From Tubiluchus corallicola (taxonomy: Eukaryota > Priapulida > Priapulimorpha > Priapulimorphida > Tubiluchidae), in assembly GCA_030141605.1 (NCBI GenBank), contig JAQGDQ010000113.1:267501-329500 (forward strand): 62,000 nucleotides of DNA, written 5' to 3'. The notes beneath the pieces are model-generated. The model ran no database searches. It worked only from the letters and a program-made list of their open reading frames with translations, and was not told the origin of the DNA. Positions 24,350-51,402 of the stretch are shown piece by piece (positions within the stretch are counted from its first letter, which is position 1; the number at the start of each line of letters is the position of its first letter). The position numbers and the translations under genes are program-made.

Positions 24350-27300
24350 CTATCATGCATGAGCTTAAGGAATAAATAATAATAATTATTATTATTATTG
24401 CCGTGATGGTATCCGTGTATATCAATTCTTCATAATATCATTTGTAATTTTACTTCCCCATTATTTTTAAAAATATTTAAAAAACAGAAAATGTTCACAA
24501 GACTAATTTTACCACTAATGTTAATTAAACTACCAATTCTATTTAATTTTGTATTTATTGTGTACACCAAGCTAATAATGCTTTTCCTGTTTTACAACAC
24601 ATGTATTTTGGGTTCGGTAACGAACCAAATGTGTGTTAGGAAGCCAGCCTTAGCCCTTTTTTTCATAAAATTTTGAAAATCTAATTTGCATTAGTGTTAA
24701 TGGCTGTACTTGTGTTGTCTGGTAGGCCCTACTAAATAAAAACTGCTTGAACAAAAGTGTAGTGCGGTTGGGTTAAACAGCTTAACACATAATGGGCGAG
24801 CGTGTGAATGCCCTCATGAATTTCCAAAAATTTTGCATTATATCTCTAAAGCCCCGAAACCTAATCGATGAAATGTTGCACATATTAATTTTTGGCAATT
24901 GGCTTCCTGAACGGCGCACTAGAGGTTGACTTTGCCTTTGAATATACTTAGATATGCTACATACGCATGTGTTACAAGTGTATGGTCATCATGGCACAGC
25001 GACCCCGTACACAGCGGTCTTGAATATTCACCGTTTCATTTTTATTTTTCATTTTAAGTTCTGTTGTTGAATACAATTGCACACTTTAACTACAGTTAAC
25101 AAAAATTTAGATAATGTAAGAGCTTGTGTCCTACAATGTTGGGTATATGACTGTAATCGCGATAGAATTTTGTAGTGTTTTGTTTGTAACTTTTGATCCT
25201 ACCATTGTGCTTTATAATGTTAAAGGAAGACAGGATGATTTTTCATATTCAAGTACGTAAAAAGTATACATTTTAACACCAATAATACTGATAATATATA
25301 TTCTGATAATTAAATAATACGTTAAAAACTTAATTAACAGAGGGTGAGCCCAACTATTGATGACATCACTAAGGAAATGATTTTCAACAGTACAAATATT
25401 CCATGAGCGTGTTGCACGTGTTTGCGACAGCAAAGATTGAAGTTCACTGCTACTGTAAAAAATTCAGTGTGTTGTAGTAAAACTCGGCAAGTTTTAAGAT
25501 AAAAAAATCAAATTTCATATTTACCGGTGCTTACGCATGATCTGTCGTACGTGTGAACTACGTCACAAACGAACACCTCTGAAATGAAATGTTTTTGTGC
25601 AACGCATTTTCGAAATGCAGGCGGTAGTGCCCATCTAGCAAATGGTGAAATGCATGTAACCAAAGAAGAATTTTGCCGCGCGAACGCAAAACTGCGTTTC
25701 TGTTTAATAATAATTTCACGTAAACCATTCCTGAGGGAATAGTATGCTTCTGTTCAATATTTTAAAGGGTAGATTGTTTTGACCTGCAGTTTAAGATCGG
25801 TTCCAGTTTTCTTTTAATTTAGTGGAAAGCCCTCCGTTATAGTTATCGTTTGTTTTTCTTTTTTTGCAGTGCTTTCTAGCTCTCGTATTAGTGACAATAG
25901 GAGAAGTCGAAACATTGATTGATTTCTTTAGTTTTACTGTTTGGCTGTTCTACGGATTATCAATGGTAGCTCTCATCGTAATGAGATGGACTAAGCCTGA
26001 TTTACACCGACCAGTAAAGGTAATTCCACAAAGTTTTATTTCCCGAAGGTACTGAGCTTGCGTTATTCATTTTCTTGTTAAAAGCAGCCAGTTTTTCGCG
26101 GCGAGTAGTAAGTCTGGTAGCACTAGTTTCGCTGAGCTCATTAAATTGAAAATTGGGAGCATCTATTTGTGTTAATTAGGCAGCCGATCATGGCGATAGT
26201 GATTAGAGTATTTTGCAATTAACTTAATTTTTTAATTTTAGCACTCAACGCATTGTGAATTATAGTTTTGGCATAACGCTTCGCCAATTTTTTAATAAAT
26301 CAAAAGCAGCTGATTCTACATTGTTCGACAAATCTAAAAAGTAACTTCGAAGTCCGAAGTCCAGTTTGGTGTTTAAAGAAATTGTAACAGCTTAGTTAAT
26401 GTCTGAATAAATTTTTGAGTCTGAAGGGTCGAGTGCCTGTGTGGATTAACGGTTACCATAACTGTAACTGAACCGATAAGCTAAAGCCAAAGACAAAGAC
26501 ACAAAAAAGACAAGATTTATATACCGTTGCTTATTTAACTGACAACGTTAGCACTAACGGCTATTTGGTAAGGACGCAACACACAAACAACGAAAAACAT
26601 GCAGGATATATGCCCTGGCAGCCACTACTCTCAAGACTGCGTGGTTGTAGTCCGAAATCTAAACTACTTGGCCACACAATCCAGGGCAAAACCTGGTTCG
26701 AGTCCCAGTGGAGGGGGAAACTTTTAATTTAGCATTGCTTTTGTGTGTTGATCGGATTAAGTGTCAAGTTAACGGAAGAAGACGAGCTACAGTAAAATGC
26801 AGCGAGCTACCAGGGCCGATATTAACAACACTGTCTCACGGATTACGACTACCCAAACTGCTTAAAAACAATTTATAAATATACTGAAAGACAATCACAT
26901 GTTGTAAAACGATGTATCCCACAGCCGCGATAAGGACATGGGAACAATTATAACAGTTTATGGGTATTTATAAAAAGCATAGCGTATGTACTGGCATCAA
27001 CAACGAAGATGTCCGCCCAACTGGGAGTGACTGACTTTCATTATCTACAGACGTCACGGAGAAGAGATTTCACTAGGGTAACATGGGGTAAAAAATGATT
27101 ATATTGCTGGAAATGGGTATATTTGTTTTAAAGTTTGTATGTGCTAAGTGTTTTATTCTAATGCCAATGTACTAACACTACAGTCTGTCTATTGTATAGA
27201 CTAGTTATTCCAAAAAGCTATTGAATGCATTGCCTGTTTTTTCCCAGTAATATGAGTATTTTATTAGTTCTGCTTCTGTCACTGTAAATAACATTACTTT

Positions 27301-29615
27301 GCAAAACTTTGTACTGATGATGTGTAAAGGGGAGTTGGATGTTTTAGTTTCGTAGCCAAACTAAGTTTCTTCTTCACTTCAAGTGTTTGTGCAGTTAATC
27401 TGAGGAATTTCTACAGGTATATTAGACTCAAAAAATAGAAAGGAGGTGAAATGAATATATCAGTAATTTAGCCTGGGGTGAGTTGGGTATATCAAAAAAT
27501 TTTATAATTGTTAATTTCATAGTACACATCTAAAATGTGTATAAAGGAACCAGTAAACATGTATTACTCATTTCATCCCAAATACATATAGGCCATTTTT
27601 TTAAATGTCGCGTAAGTCAATCACAATGTTCCTGTTGCTACTGTGAGAAGTTTTGCTAAACAAAACAAACTTAGAATGTTACGTTGAAATAAAAAAATAA
27701 CGAGATAGAAAAATTTAGTTCTTAAAAATTACAATTGAAAAAACAACTTCTCATTTCACTCCACTTCCCTCTACACAAATGATCAAGAACTGTTTTGCTT
27801 TATTTTACAGATGACAATAATCATTCCAGTCTCAGTTCTTGTCATGTCGATTTATCTAGTTATAGCACCAATAATTGATCAACCAGAACCCCAGTACTTG
27901 CTAGCTTTGGGTTTCATGTTTGCTGGACTTATACTCTACGTTCCTTTCGTGTATATCGCCTACGAACCGAATCTCATGGGTAATGTCTATATTGTTTGCT
28001 GTCACGTTAACTTCTACGACTAATATTATATTTCATAACGTATCTGGCTATGTGATGCTGACACGTATTAATTTCAACACATGTTAAAGCGTAAGAAAAC
28101 ACTCTGCAGAAATAATCCTTCAAAATTCGTCTTGAAATTTTATAACACTTACATGCTGGACTTGCTGTCTTACAAAGCTTGCGTTTGCATTAACGCTGTA
28201 TAAAACTTGTAAATTTAACCTCCGTGATGACCGTTAGGCGCAGCCATTTTGAGGATAAATCATTTGGAATAAGTACAGATAACATTCGGAAGTTTGAAAA
28301 ATAATCAGAGCATTCGTAGCAAACGCTTCGCTAACTAAGACAAAAACTTAAATGACTTTATATTGTCAATAACATCAATAATGTATTTTTGGTGAATCAG
28401 TTGTGCACAAAGGATGGCAATACAGTGTCGTTTTACCAGCTGGCGCGAATATTTTAAATTGTTAAGAATTTTCTTTTCTAATCACAAAAATCTTTCAAAT
28501 AGGTAAGCGTAATGCACAGTAATATAAACCTCCGTGTGAAGTCTTTGAGACATACTTTAAAATAGCCTTATCTTCCCGTTCAAGCTTTTGTGGCTCAATG
28601 CCATTTCATCCCGAACTGACGTCTGGTAAATTCAGCGTTGTTATAAAGACTATATGACGTCATTAAAACGTAAAATATATCCCTTTGCAGATATGTAATT
28701 CTGTTATCCATTAATAAAAACACGGTATAGAACAGAAACTTGAAATTATTTACACTAAAAGGAAACAAAAGTGAAATAAAATGCAAATTACAACGGATTA
28801 ATACGCTAAGTAAATCTCTTTATTACAAGAAATAGTGACAGCAGCGAAGCAGTAAACATAGTCAAGAAATTTGTTCTGGACCTTTCGGCTATCCTAACAT
28901 CCTCAGCAGGTCAAAACAGAATGGATCCACTTTAGGAACTGAAATTACAAGACACAAAAACGTACAATAGTTTGGGCACTAATAAGACATAATGTTAGAA
29001 TGGAAAAGCGCAAAGAGATGGCAACAGCAACAAATCGTGTGGTATAAACAACATTAAACTTTAACAAAAGCCACACGCACAACAAATAAAGTTCTACAGA
29101 ACAGAAAATCACATCTTTCATGAACTTATAAAGTTAGGAATCTATGTGTGCATAATACGTAATCCGTAAACTGTTATGCGTGATGCGTATTGACTGTTTA
29201 CATGTGTCCGTGAACGCCATGCGTACTAACAAAGTTCACGCGGCACATTCCGCCATTTTTGGTTGCTGTTCGTGAAAATTGGAAGTTCTAACTTTTGGAA
29301 TCCATGCCTCTGTCGTGTTCTTGTGTGATGCATATTCGACGACAGCAATCACGTTCGAATGAATACGGATACCGCATCAAGCATTACGTACATATGGAAT
29401 ACTTCCTGGTGTCTGAATACAAAGTGTTTTATACGCATCACGTATTACGCGCATATGGACTTTTTTCTGGACACTGTGTACTATATTTACCTGTTAAAGT
29501 CATACATATGCGATTAAACATATTATAGCCTTTTTATTTTTCAGATTTTTTCACAAAATTTTGTCAGCTGCTGTTCGAGGTAGCCCCAGCGCACACAGAA
29601 CTACATAATGACTAA
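19649..29615 (+). CDS. SLC7A gene B: b(0,+)-type amino acid transporter light chain, 10 exons, 523 aa
   Basis: Exons: 19649-19721, 19852-20088, 20516-20782, 21660-21785, 22322-22475, 23324-23447, 23821-24021, 25870-26019, 27811-27979, 29545-29615 (TAA). The joined length is 1572 nt. The 73-nt leader exon ([11 protein letters not shown]...) is inferred from its ATG, its gtaagt donor and a phase that joins exactly to exon 2. The alternative start is the ATG at 19842, which would read through the acceptor. Motifs: [36 protein letters not shown]; Cys in YECGVP (heavy-chain disulfide position); [41 protein letters not shown] (nearly identical to human SLC7A9); and [17 protein letters not shown] at the end. 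The exon 6 donor is the less usual gttagt. Genes B and C are closer to each other than to A, both having [20 protein letters not shown]. Substrates cannot be read from the sequence alone. Confidence 0.9.
21055..21350 (+). repeat. dispersed repeat R1, copy 2 (gene B intron 3)
   Basis: Shared with the 28085 copy: aaagcg(c/t)aagaaaacact, attcgtcttgaaattttat, ttatattgtcagtaacatcaa and attttaaattgttaa-type blocks in the same order. It lacks the central part found in the longer copies. Confidence 0.65.
21917..22085. repeat. (GAT)n-type low-complexity tract, gene B intron 4
   Basis: Runs of gatgatgat, gttgatgat and gacgatgat mixed with ac-rich variants. It is an imperfect trinucleotide tract with no coding context. 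Confidence 0.6.
24247..24376. repeat. (ATT)n array flanked by an 18-bp inverted repeat
   Basis: The left arm is 24247-24264 (tttatcccttaagctcat). The right arm is 24359-24376 (atgagcttaaggaataaa), its reverse complement except for one base. Between them is an almost pure (ATT)n run, about 24263-24349. The arms end in TTTAT/ATAAA. This looks like a tiny terminal-inverted-repeat element with an expanded microsatellite inside. It lies in gene B intron 7. Confidence 0.75.
25205..25850 (+). repeat. dispersed repeat R2, copy 1 (gene B intron 7)
   Basis: About 650 bp is similar to 43810-44460. Examples are acaggatgattt, aaaagtatacattttaacacc, gtgaaatgcatgtaac and the block around ttcaatatttta. It ends just before the exon 8 acceptor. 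There is no coding capacity. Confidence 0.7.
26600..26735 (+). mobile_element. possible tRNA-derived SINE (gene B intron 8)
   Basis: A B-box-like ggttcgagtcccagtgg lies near 26693, with a palindromic D-arm-like tagtccgaaatctaaacta before it and a GC-richer body. The fold is not that of a good tRNA, since the anticodon loop is too long, so a SINE remnant is likelier than a tRNA gene. Confidence 0.4.
28085..28600 (+). repeat. dispersed repeat R1, copy 3 (gene B intron 9), longest copy
   Basis: This copy joins the blocks seen separately in the others: aaagcgtaagaaaacactc, attcgtcttgaaattttata, gtctta...aacgctgtataaaac, gatgaccgttaggcgcagcc, cagagcattcgtagc, atattgtcaataacatcaat and tttggtgaatcag. 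It therefore serves as the reference copy. No frame is open along it. Confidence 0.7.
28800..28960 (-). mobile_element. 3'-end-like piece of a retroelement
   Basis: On the minus strand it reads ctgaggatgttaggatagc, then cgaaaggtccagaac, then a short stretch to taataaaga. Many LINE and Penelope-like elements end in a block of this style (ctga..ga...cgaaa.gtcc...aataaa). No coding part remains. Confidence 0.4.
29140..29480. repeat. inverted-repeat (MITE-like) segment in gene B intron 9
   Basis: Near the left end, gcataatacgtaatccg and gtgatgcgtattgac. Near the right end, tatacgcatcacgtattacg and cgcatatgg, largely the reverse complement of the left. The arms are imperfect and CpG/TACG-rich in an AT-rich intron, with a non-coding middle. 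This fits a miniature inverted-repeat element. Confidence 0.45.
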
Positions 29616-30374
29616 CAAAACAAGAACTCGCAAGGTGCATTTATTCTCAAATCCATTTTAATTTCTCCATTTCTCCATTCTCGCCTATATTATTAAAGAA
29701 CTAAAAGTTGCCTATAACAAGTGTATAAGAAAGCTATTTTTATTGCCCTGTGATTGCAACCCTAGTCAAATGTGTGTCAATTTGCAAATTCAGACTCTGA
29801 CATCAATATGAGTTCTCAGTATAACTGAAATGCATAAGCAATGTTTGATAAAAGAAGTCTACAAATCAGTGCATCATAAAAACCCTCCCTACATTAACGA
29901 AATTAACCCATTGAGAGGTGACAAGATGCTAAAAATCCCATTTGTAAGAATTGCCATATACGTTTCGCATTGGTTTCAGTATAAAGGATCAAAAGCGTGG
30001 AATAATTTTAAAAAAATGACGCAATTTCTTTAACTCTCAATGTCTTTGTAAATAATATAAGAAGTGGGTGATTAATTTTGCCTTCCACGTGCTAGTTCAT
30101 GATTTAACTGTGCAAACTCATAATTTTGTCATTTTTACCTGTTTTATCAACATTAATTTTAATAGTACGTCAATTTATGCTTGAGTAAAAATAAATGATC
30201 ATTTTTAGACTCAGCTCAGTGCGTCTCAGCTCTTAATGGAAAACAGCTATATTTATAATATGCTTTCGAATTAGTTCAAAAAAATTACATAATTTTAGTC
30301 GGAATAGTACTTCCTATGCAAGTAAATGTATTATGTACCTTATAATCGGCGTTAGATAACCTACTTTCTTACAT

Positions 30375-30387
30375 GCTTACTTACTTA

Positions 30388-30421
<34 letters not shown>

Positions 30422-30449
30422 TACTTACTTACTTACTTAGACCTACTTA

Positions 30450-30544
<95 letters not shown>

Positions 30545-30549
30545 GCTTG

Positions 30550-30628
<79 letters not shown>
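30375..30628. repeat. (CTTA)n/(CTTG)n tetranucleotide array
   Basis: About 250 bp of perfect four-base units alternate between blocks of ttac and ttgc. It is strand-opposite in sequence to the (AAGT)n array at 33243-33391. Confidence 0.95.
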
Positions 30629-30897
30629 TTACACATTTTATAAGCGAGAAAAACGTACGTACGTGAGTGCGTGCGTACCCGCACATGTCTGAGTAACCAA
30701 TACTTCGCACGCATTCTGGAGTAGTTCTGCTTGTTTTAAAAAAACAGTTCAGGTATTTGATATTCTGTATTACAGACATCAATGTGTAACATCTTAAAGA
30801 CTATAACGAAATTTGTACTTTACACGATTTTCACTTTATCTTAGTCATATGCACCGAATAGGTTATGTGGATCGTTACATTAAAAGCAGGACCTAGT

Positions 30898-30905
30898 TAT
30901 AAATA
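30898..30905 (+). promoter_or_regulatory. TATA-like box upstream of gene C leader exon candidate 1
   Basis: TATAAATA lies 216 bases before the ATG at 31114. It is weak evidence in AT-rich DNA. Confidence 0.25.
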
Positions 30906-31113
30906 GGTCTACATTAATATCAAGGTTCCGCGTTATGCCTTATCAAAATCTGTTTTGCCTGTCAACTTTGCCTGCCTTTTAGTGAGGCATGGGCTAAGAT
31001 AGTAGATTGTGCACACATTATAGGCAGCCATAAAAACTGAAAAGAGCTTATAAGATGAACAGTGACCACGACTGACCCTCATTCTGTACCGTCTCAAGTG
31101 TTTGTCTTCAAAC

Positions 31114-47552
<16,439 letters not shown>

Positions 47553-48314
47553 TCTGTGTGTTACACACAGCAGCTCGTGCCTGCAAGTATATGGCTTTAA
47601 AGAACCCAAGGTAAATGCCGATTAATTTGAAGAGGATAAATTTGTCAATAAATTTGGCTTCTGTGCGACCTTCCATGAAGCCAATAAGTGGCAAAACGAT
47701 TGTGGAATGATCATAATGGCAGACAACATTTTAATGGTGCAAATGATTCCAATGGTGCTAATACCTAGTCAAATTTGATACTCGCAGAACAAAGTCTACA
47801 TAGTTCTTTTCACTGAGTGAGTAATGTTATATATTCAGCATGCTTAGGCTGTAATTTAAATTATACAATTGGAATGTCATTTGGTGAGCTGCCTTCTCAA
47901 AAGAGAGAAAATTTATAAATTTGCTCTAGCAAATTTTCTCAATTAAATTTATACAAATCGAGATAAACAATTATTAGCTGCCTTATTAACGACGATTTTT
48001 TGCAAACGTTTTCAAGTTTTAGAAAGTACATTTTCTATTAGAGTTTAAGTGCAATAATATTTTTCATGGCAAGGTATTATATTAACGACGATTTTTTGCG
48101 CAACTGTTTTATATGAATTGTGATTTTATGTGATTTTAGAAATGCAATTTTAATTCTTTTAATGTGCAGTTTGCAAAATTAAGAGGATATTTGTACTTGG
48201 ACCTATGTGTATATGCTTGTGTATATGTATTAAATCATTAATTATAATTAAAATAATACACTATGTATCCAGAAAGTGTTTTTGTGAAATCGAAGCTATC
48301 AGTGTAACATAAAG

Positions 48315-48780
48315 TAATGTAATATAATATAAAATTCATTTATATAGCGCATTACATCTTTTAAAATCTCAGTACGCTGAACAGTAAAATACATTCAAAA
48401 TTCATAAGATTCGTCAAACTTAAAAAAATTAAAAAAACACAATTCATTAAAAAAAGCTATAATCTAAACAAATGCGTTTTTAAGATGTTGTTTAAAACAA
48501 TCTAAGGAATTTGCAGAACAGGTAAGTTATTCCAGAGATGCGGAGCACAAACAGAAAATGCTTTTTCACCATATAATACTGTATTAGGAATTGGCTGATA
48601 TAAATTAATTTATTCATTAGCATTAGAACGAAGTTTTCGGCTTATGTTACGGCGTATTAAAAGATCGGTGAGATATGTAGGTGCCAAGCAATGTACTATT
48701 TTGAAGGTGATGCAAAGAATTTAATTGAATTCATAACTTTGTCGGCAACCAATGTAGCTCTCTTGGAATATGTGTAAAGT
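48315..48780 (-). pseudogene. CR1/L2-like LINE 3' fragment
   Basis: The minus strand reads PRELHWLPT near 48770. From 48600 it reads YQPIPNTVLYGEKAFSVCAP followed by HLWNNLPVLQIP, the well-known C-terminal tail of CR1/L2-type reverse transcriptases, broken by stops. After it comes a 3' UTR-like gcgctatataaatgaatttt and an AT-rich end. It is dead and strongly 5'-truncated. Confidence 0.8.
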
Positions 48781-49318
48781 GACCATATTTTCTAGTTTTG
48801 TTTGAGACAAGTAACTAACGAGTTCTGAATTAGTTGGAGTTTGCGATTTTCATGTTCAGGGGGTCCAAAAAGTGTAAAGCACAATTTACACAATCCAATT
48901 TTCATCTGATTTTGTCGATCAAGAAAGTTGGGAAAGCCCATCCGACACTTGCATTGTCGCGGGAATTCAAATTTTGAACAACTTAAACATTGACGTTTGA
49001 CAAATTCGTACTGTTTGAATGTTGCATTTGGTACTTTATAGTTTGCAAAAACATCCAAATGCTACAGTTTGTAGTTTAGTTTCTGTCTTAATTGTTAGTT
49101 TAAACATAATTTATTATAGGATTGGATCAGATAGTTTGAACAACATGATTTAAGATTCTCACCACAACAGACTATATACACTATTCACAAAAACAGTTAC
49201 AGTAAGAATTGACTATAACTACACAAGCTCACAAGTTTTACTAAAAGATTACATTAGATATTAGTAACAAATGACAGTTAGAAAATAATAATGTACGAAT
49301 ATTTAAGACTGACGCATT

Positions 49319-49895
49319 TCATATCAGATAGAAACTACTGGAAGCGCTTAGTACCAAATAAAAAGTCGAAATATAGTACGAAATGCATTGGAATATTTTA
49401 CAGTTAACGACATAATTAAATTCATCTTTTCCAAACATTAACAACTTCAACAAATCATTAGTTCTTAACGCAGCTATATTGAGGTTTTCAGGCAGCAGTA
49501 TATCATTTAATTTATCAAACATAACAACCCTAGTTTGTTGACAGAATGGGCAGTGCAACAAAGAGTGTTCAACAGACTCAATTCGAAATGCACAGTTACA
49601 ATTCGGCAATACTGGATGACAGTTATTATCCAGTATACAGCCATTAGAGAAAAGATCATAGTTTTGCTGAGAAAATCCGATTCTGATGCACAGAAATTGG
49701 AGGTTTACCAAATGAAAAATGCTTCTTATGCAATGAAAAACGTAAATGAGTTTTGAGCTCTTGTTTGAGGTCTGAAAAGGATGTAATTCCACGAATGTTC
49801 TGTGGTAAGTTGTTCCACACATTAATTATCGATATGAAAAAAACATTTTTTACAGCTGACAGAACGGCAGTTGAAATTTCTGTATTTAGTACCAC
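49319..49895 (-). pseudogene. LINE fragment with the RT C-terminal Cys/His tail
   Basis: Minus-strand 49895-49656 reads VFFISIINVWNNLPQNIRGI, the segment after the RT thumb. In another frame 49822-49319 carries NCNCAFRIESVEHSLLHCPF, the Cys-rich tail of such elements. A frameshift separates the two. It is a different family from the fragment at 48.3-48.8 kb. Confidence 0.75.
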
Positions 49896-50121
49896 TGCGT
49901 ATATAATAGGGGGTAACTTCGTTTACCTTTGGCGGTAGTATTGCACTTAAATAGTGTGGCGCTAAATCATTGATAATTTTGAAAAAAGGCATAGGCGATA
50001 ATAATTGAAGCGCGTCACTAATTTAGTGAAGCCGCTGTCAGATAAGATACCTGCAGTGGAAGATAGAAACATAGCGCCGGAACAAATTCTAGCACCATTA
50101 GTTGTTAAATGCCGTAACCCC

Positions 50122-50370
<249 letters not shown>

Positions 50371-50700
50371 CCTATCCAGTTTATGACTTATATAATAAAG
50401 TGACAGACGGCAAGATTTTTGTAATAGTTACATATAATAGTTATATTTGTATTGTTAGAGTGAATAAATTTATTATAATCGTTGTTAATGAAAATATCAA
50501 GTCTATAGCTGTTTAAAACCTTTACTTTGCTTACCACTCGAAGAACCCCCCGAAAAATGAAATAACTAAACTATGAAGCAACTAGAACTCGTAGCACTGC
50601 TTGACCGAGATCAGGAAAACTTTAGAATATAAATTTGTAAGATGGGTAATTAAGGCATTCATGTTGGAATTAATCACCATTCTTGGTGCGTATACGAAGG

Positions 50701-51200
50701 CCTGGTCTGTATGTGTTACAGTGAACAAATAATATCTGTAAGCATTGATCTGGTCTGGATGTGTTACAATGGAAAAATATTATTTGTAATCACTTGCCTG
50801 GTCTGTATATGTTATAGTGGACAAAATAATATCTGCAAGCATTGGCCTTCTCTGAATGTGCTACAATGGAAAAATAATATTTGTAATCACTTGCCTGGTC
50901 TAAATGTGTTACAGTGAGCAAAATAATAGCTGTAATCATTTGCCTGGTCTGAATGTGTTACAGTGAGCAAAATAATAGTTGTAATCATTTGCCTGGTCTG
51001 AATGTGTTACAGTCTTACAGGGGACAAAATAATATTTGCAAGCTTTAGCCTTGTCCGTGGATGTTATAGTGGACAAAATAATATCTATAAGCAATTGCCT
51101 GGTCTGGTCTGAATGCGTTACAGTGAACAAAATAATATCTGTAAGCTTTAGCTTGGTCTGTATGCGTTACAGTGGAAAATAATATCTGTAAGCATTTTCT
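50701..51200. repeat. minisatellite, ~49-bp unit, about 10 copies
   Basis: Units begin cctggtctg and continue atgtgttacagtg, caaaataatat and ctgtaagcat. Starts are near 50701, 50748, 50797, 50846, 50894, 50943, 50992, 51049, 51098 and 51152. Two sub-types of unit alternate in the first half. The array stops about 200 bp before the pentraxin start codon, in its promoter region. Confidence 0.9.
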
Positions 51201-51402
51201 TCACAGACGCGATAAGTAATAGAAGCACGTACGTAGCGCTGTCACTTTGTCACACAGGTCAGCAACACAAATTTTACATTATATGCATTAATCATAAGGT
51301 AGACTTATACAAAAGATACACACGTTTGTTACAATTCAGTATCTACTGTGCGTACAAGGAAGTGTGGCAAGGTCAAGTCATTTATAAGACAAGTTCGCAA
51401 AA

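Noticed and set aside
26600-26735. Functional tRNA gene
   Set aside because: The B box is good but the anticodon loop is too long and the acceptor stem does not pair. It is listed as a possible SINE.
28860-28935. Hammerhead ribozyme (minus strand ctgagga ... cgaaa)
   Set aside because: The two core boxes are present, but the bases between them cannot form a proper stem II starting with the required G-C pair, and the flanking stems are weak. A descriptor search would be decisive.
30373-30692. Open frames encoding Leu-Thr-Tyr-Leu repeats in three registers
   Set aside because: They are only translations of the (CTTA)n array, which has no stops in any forward frame. There is no start context or splice support.
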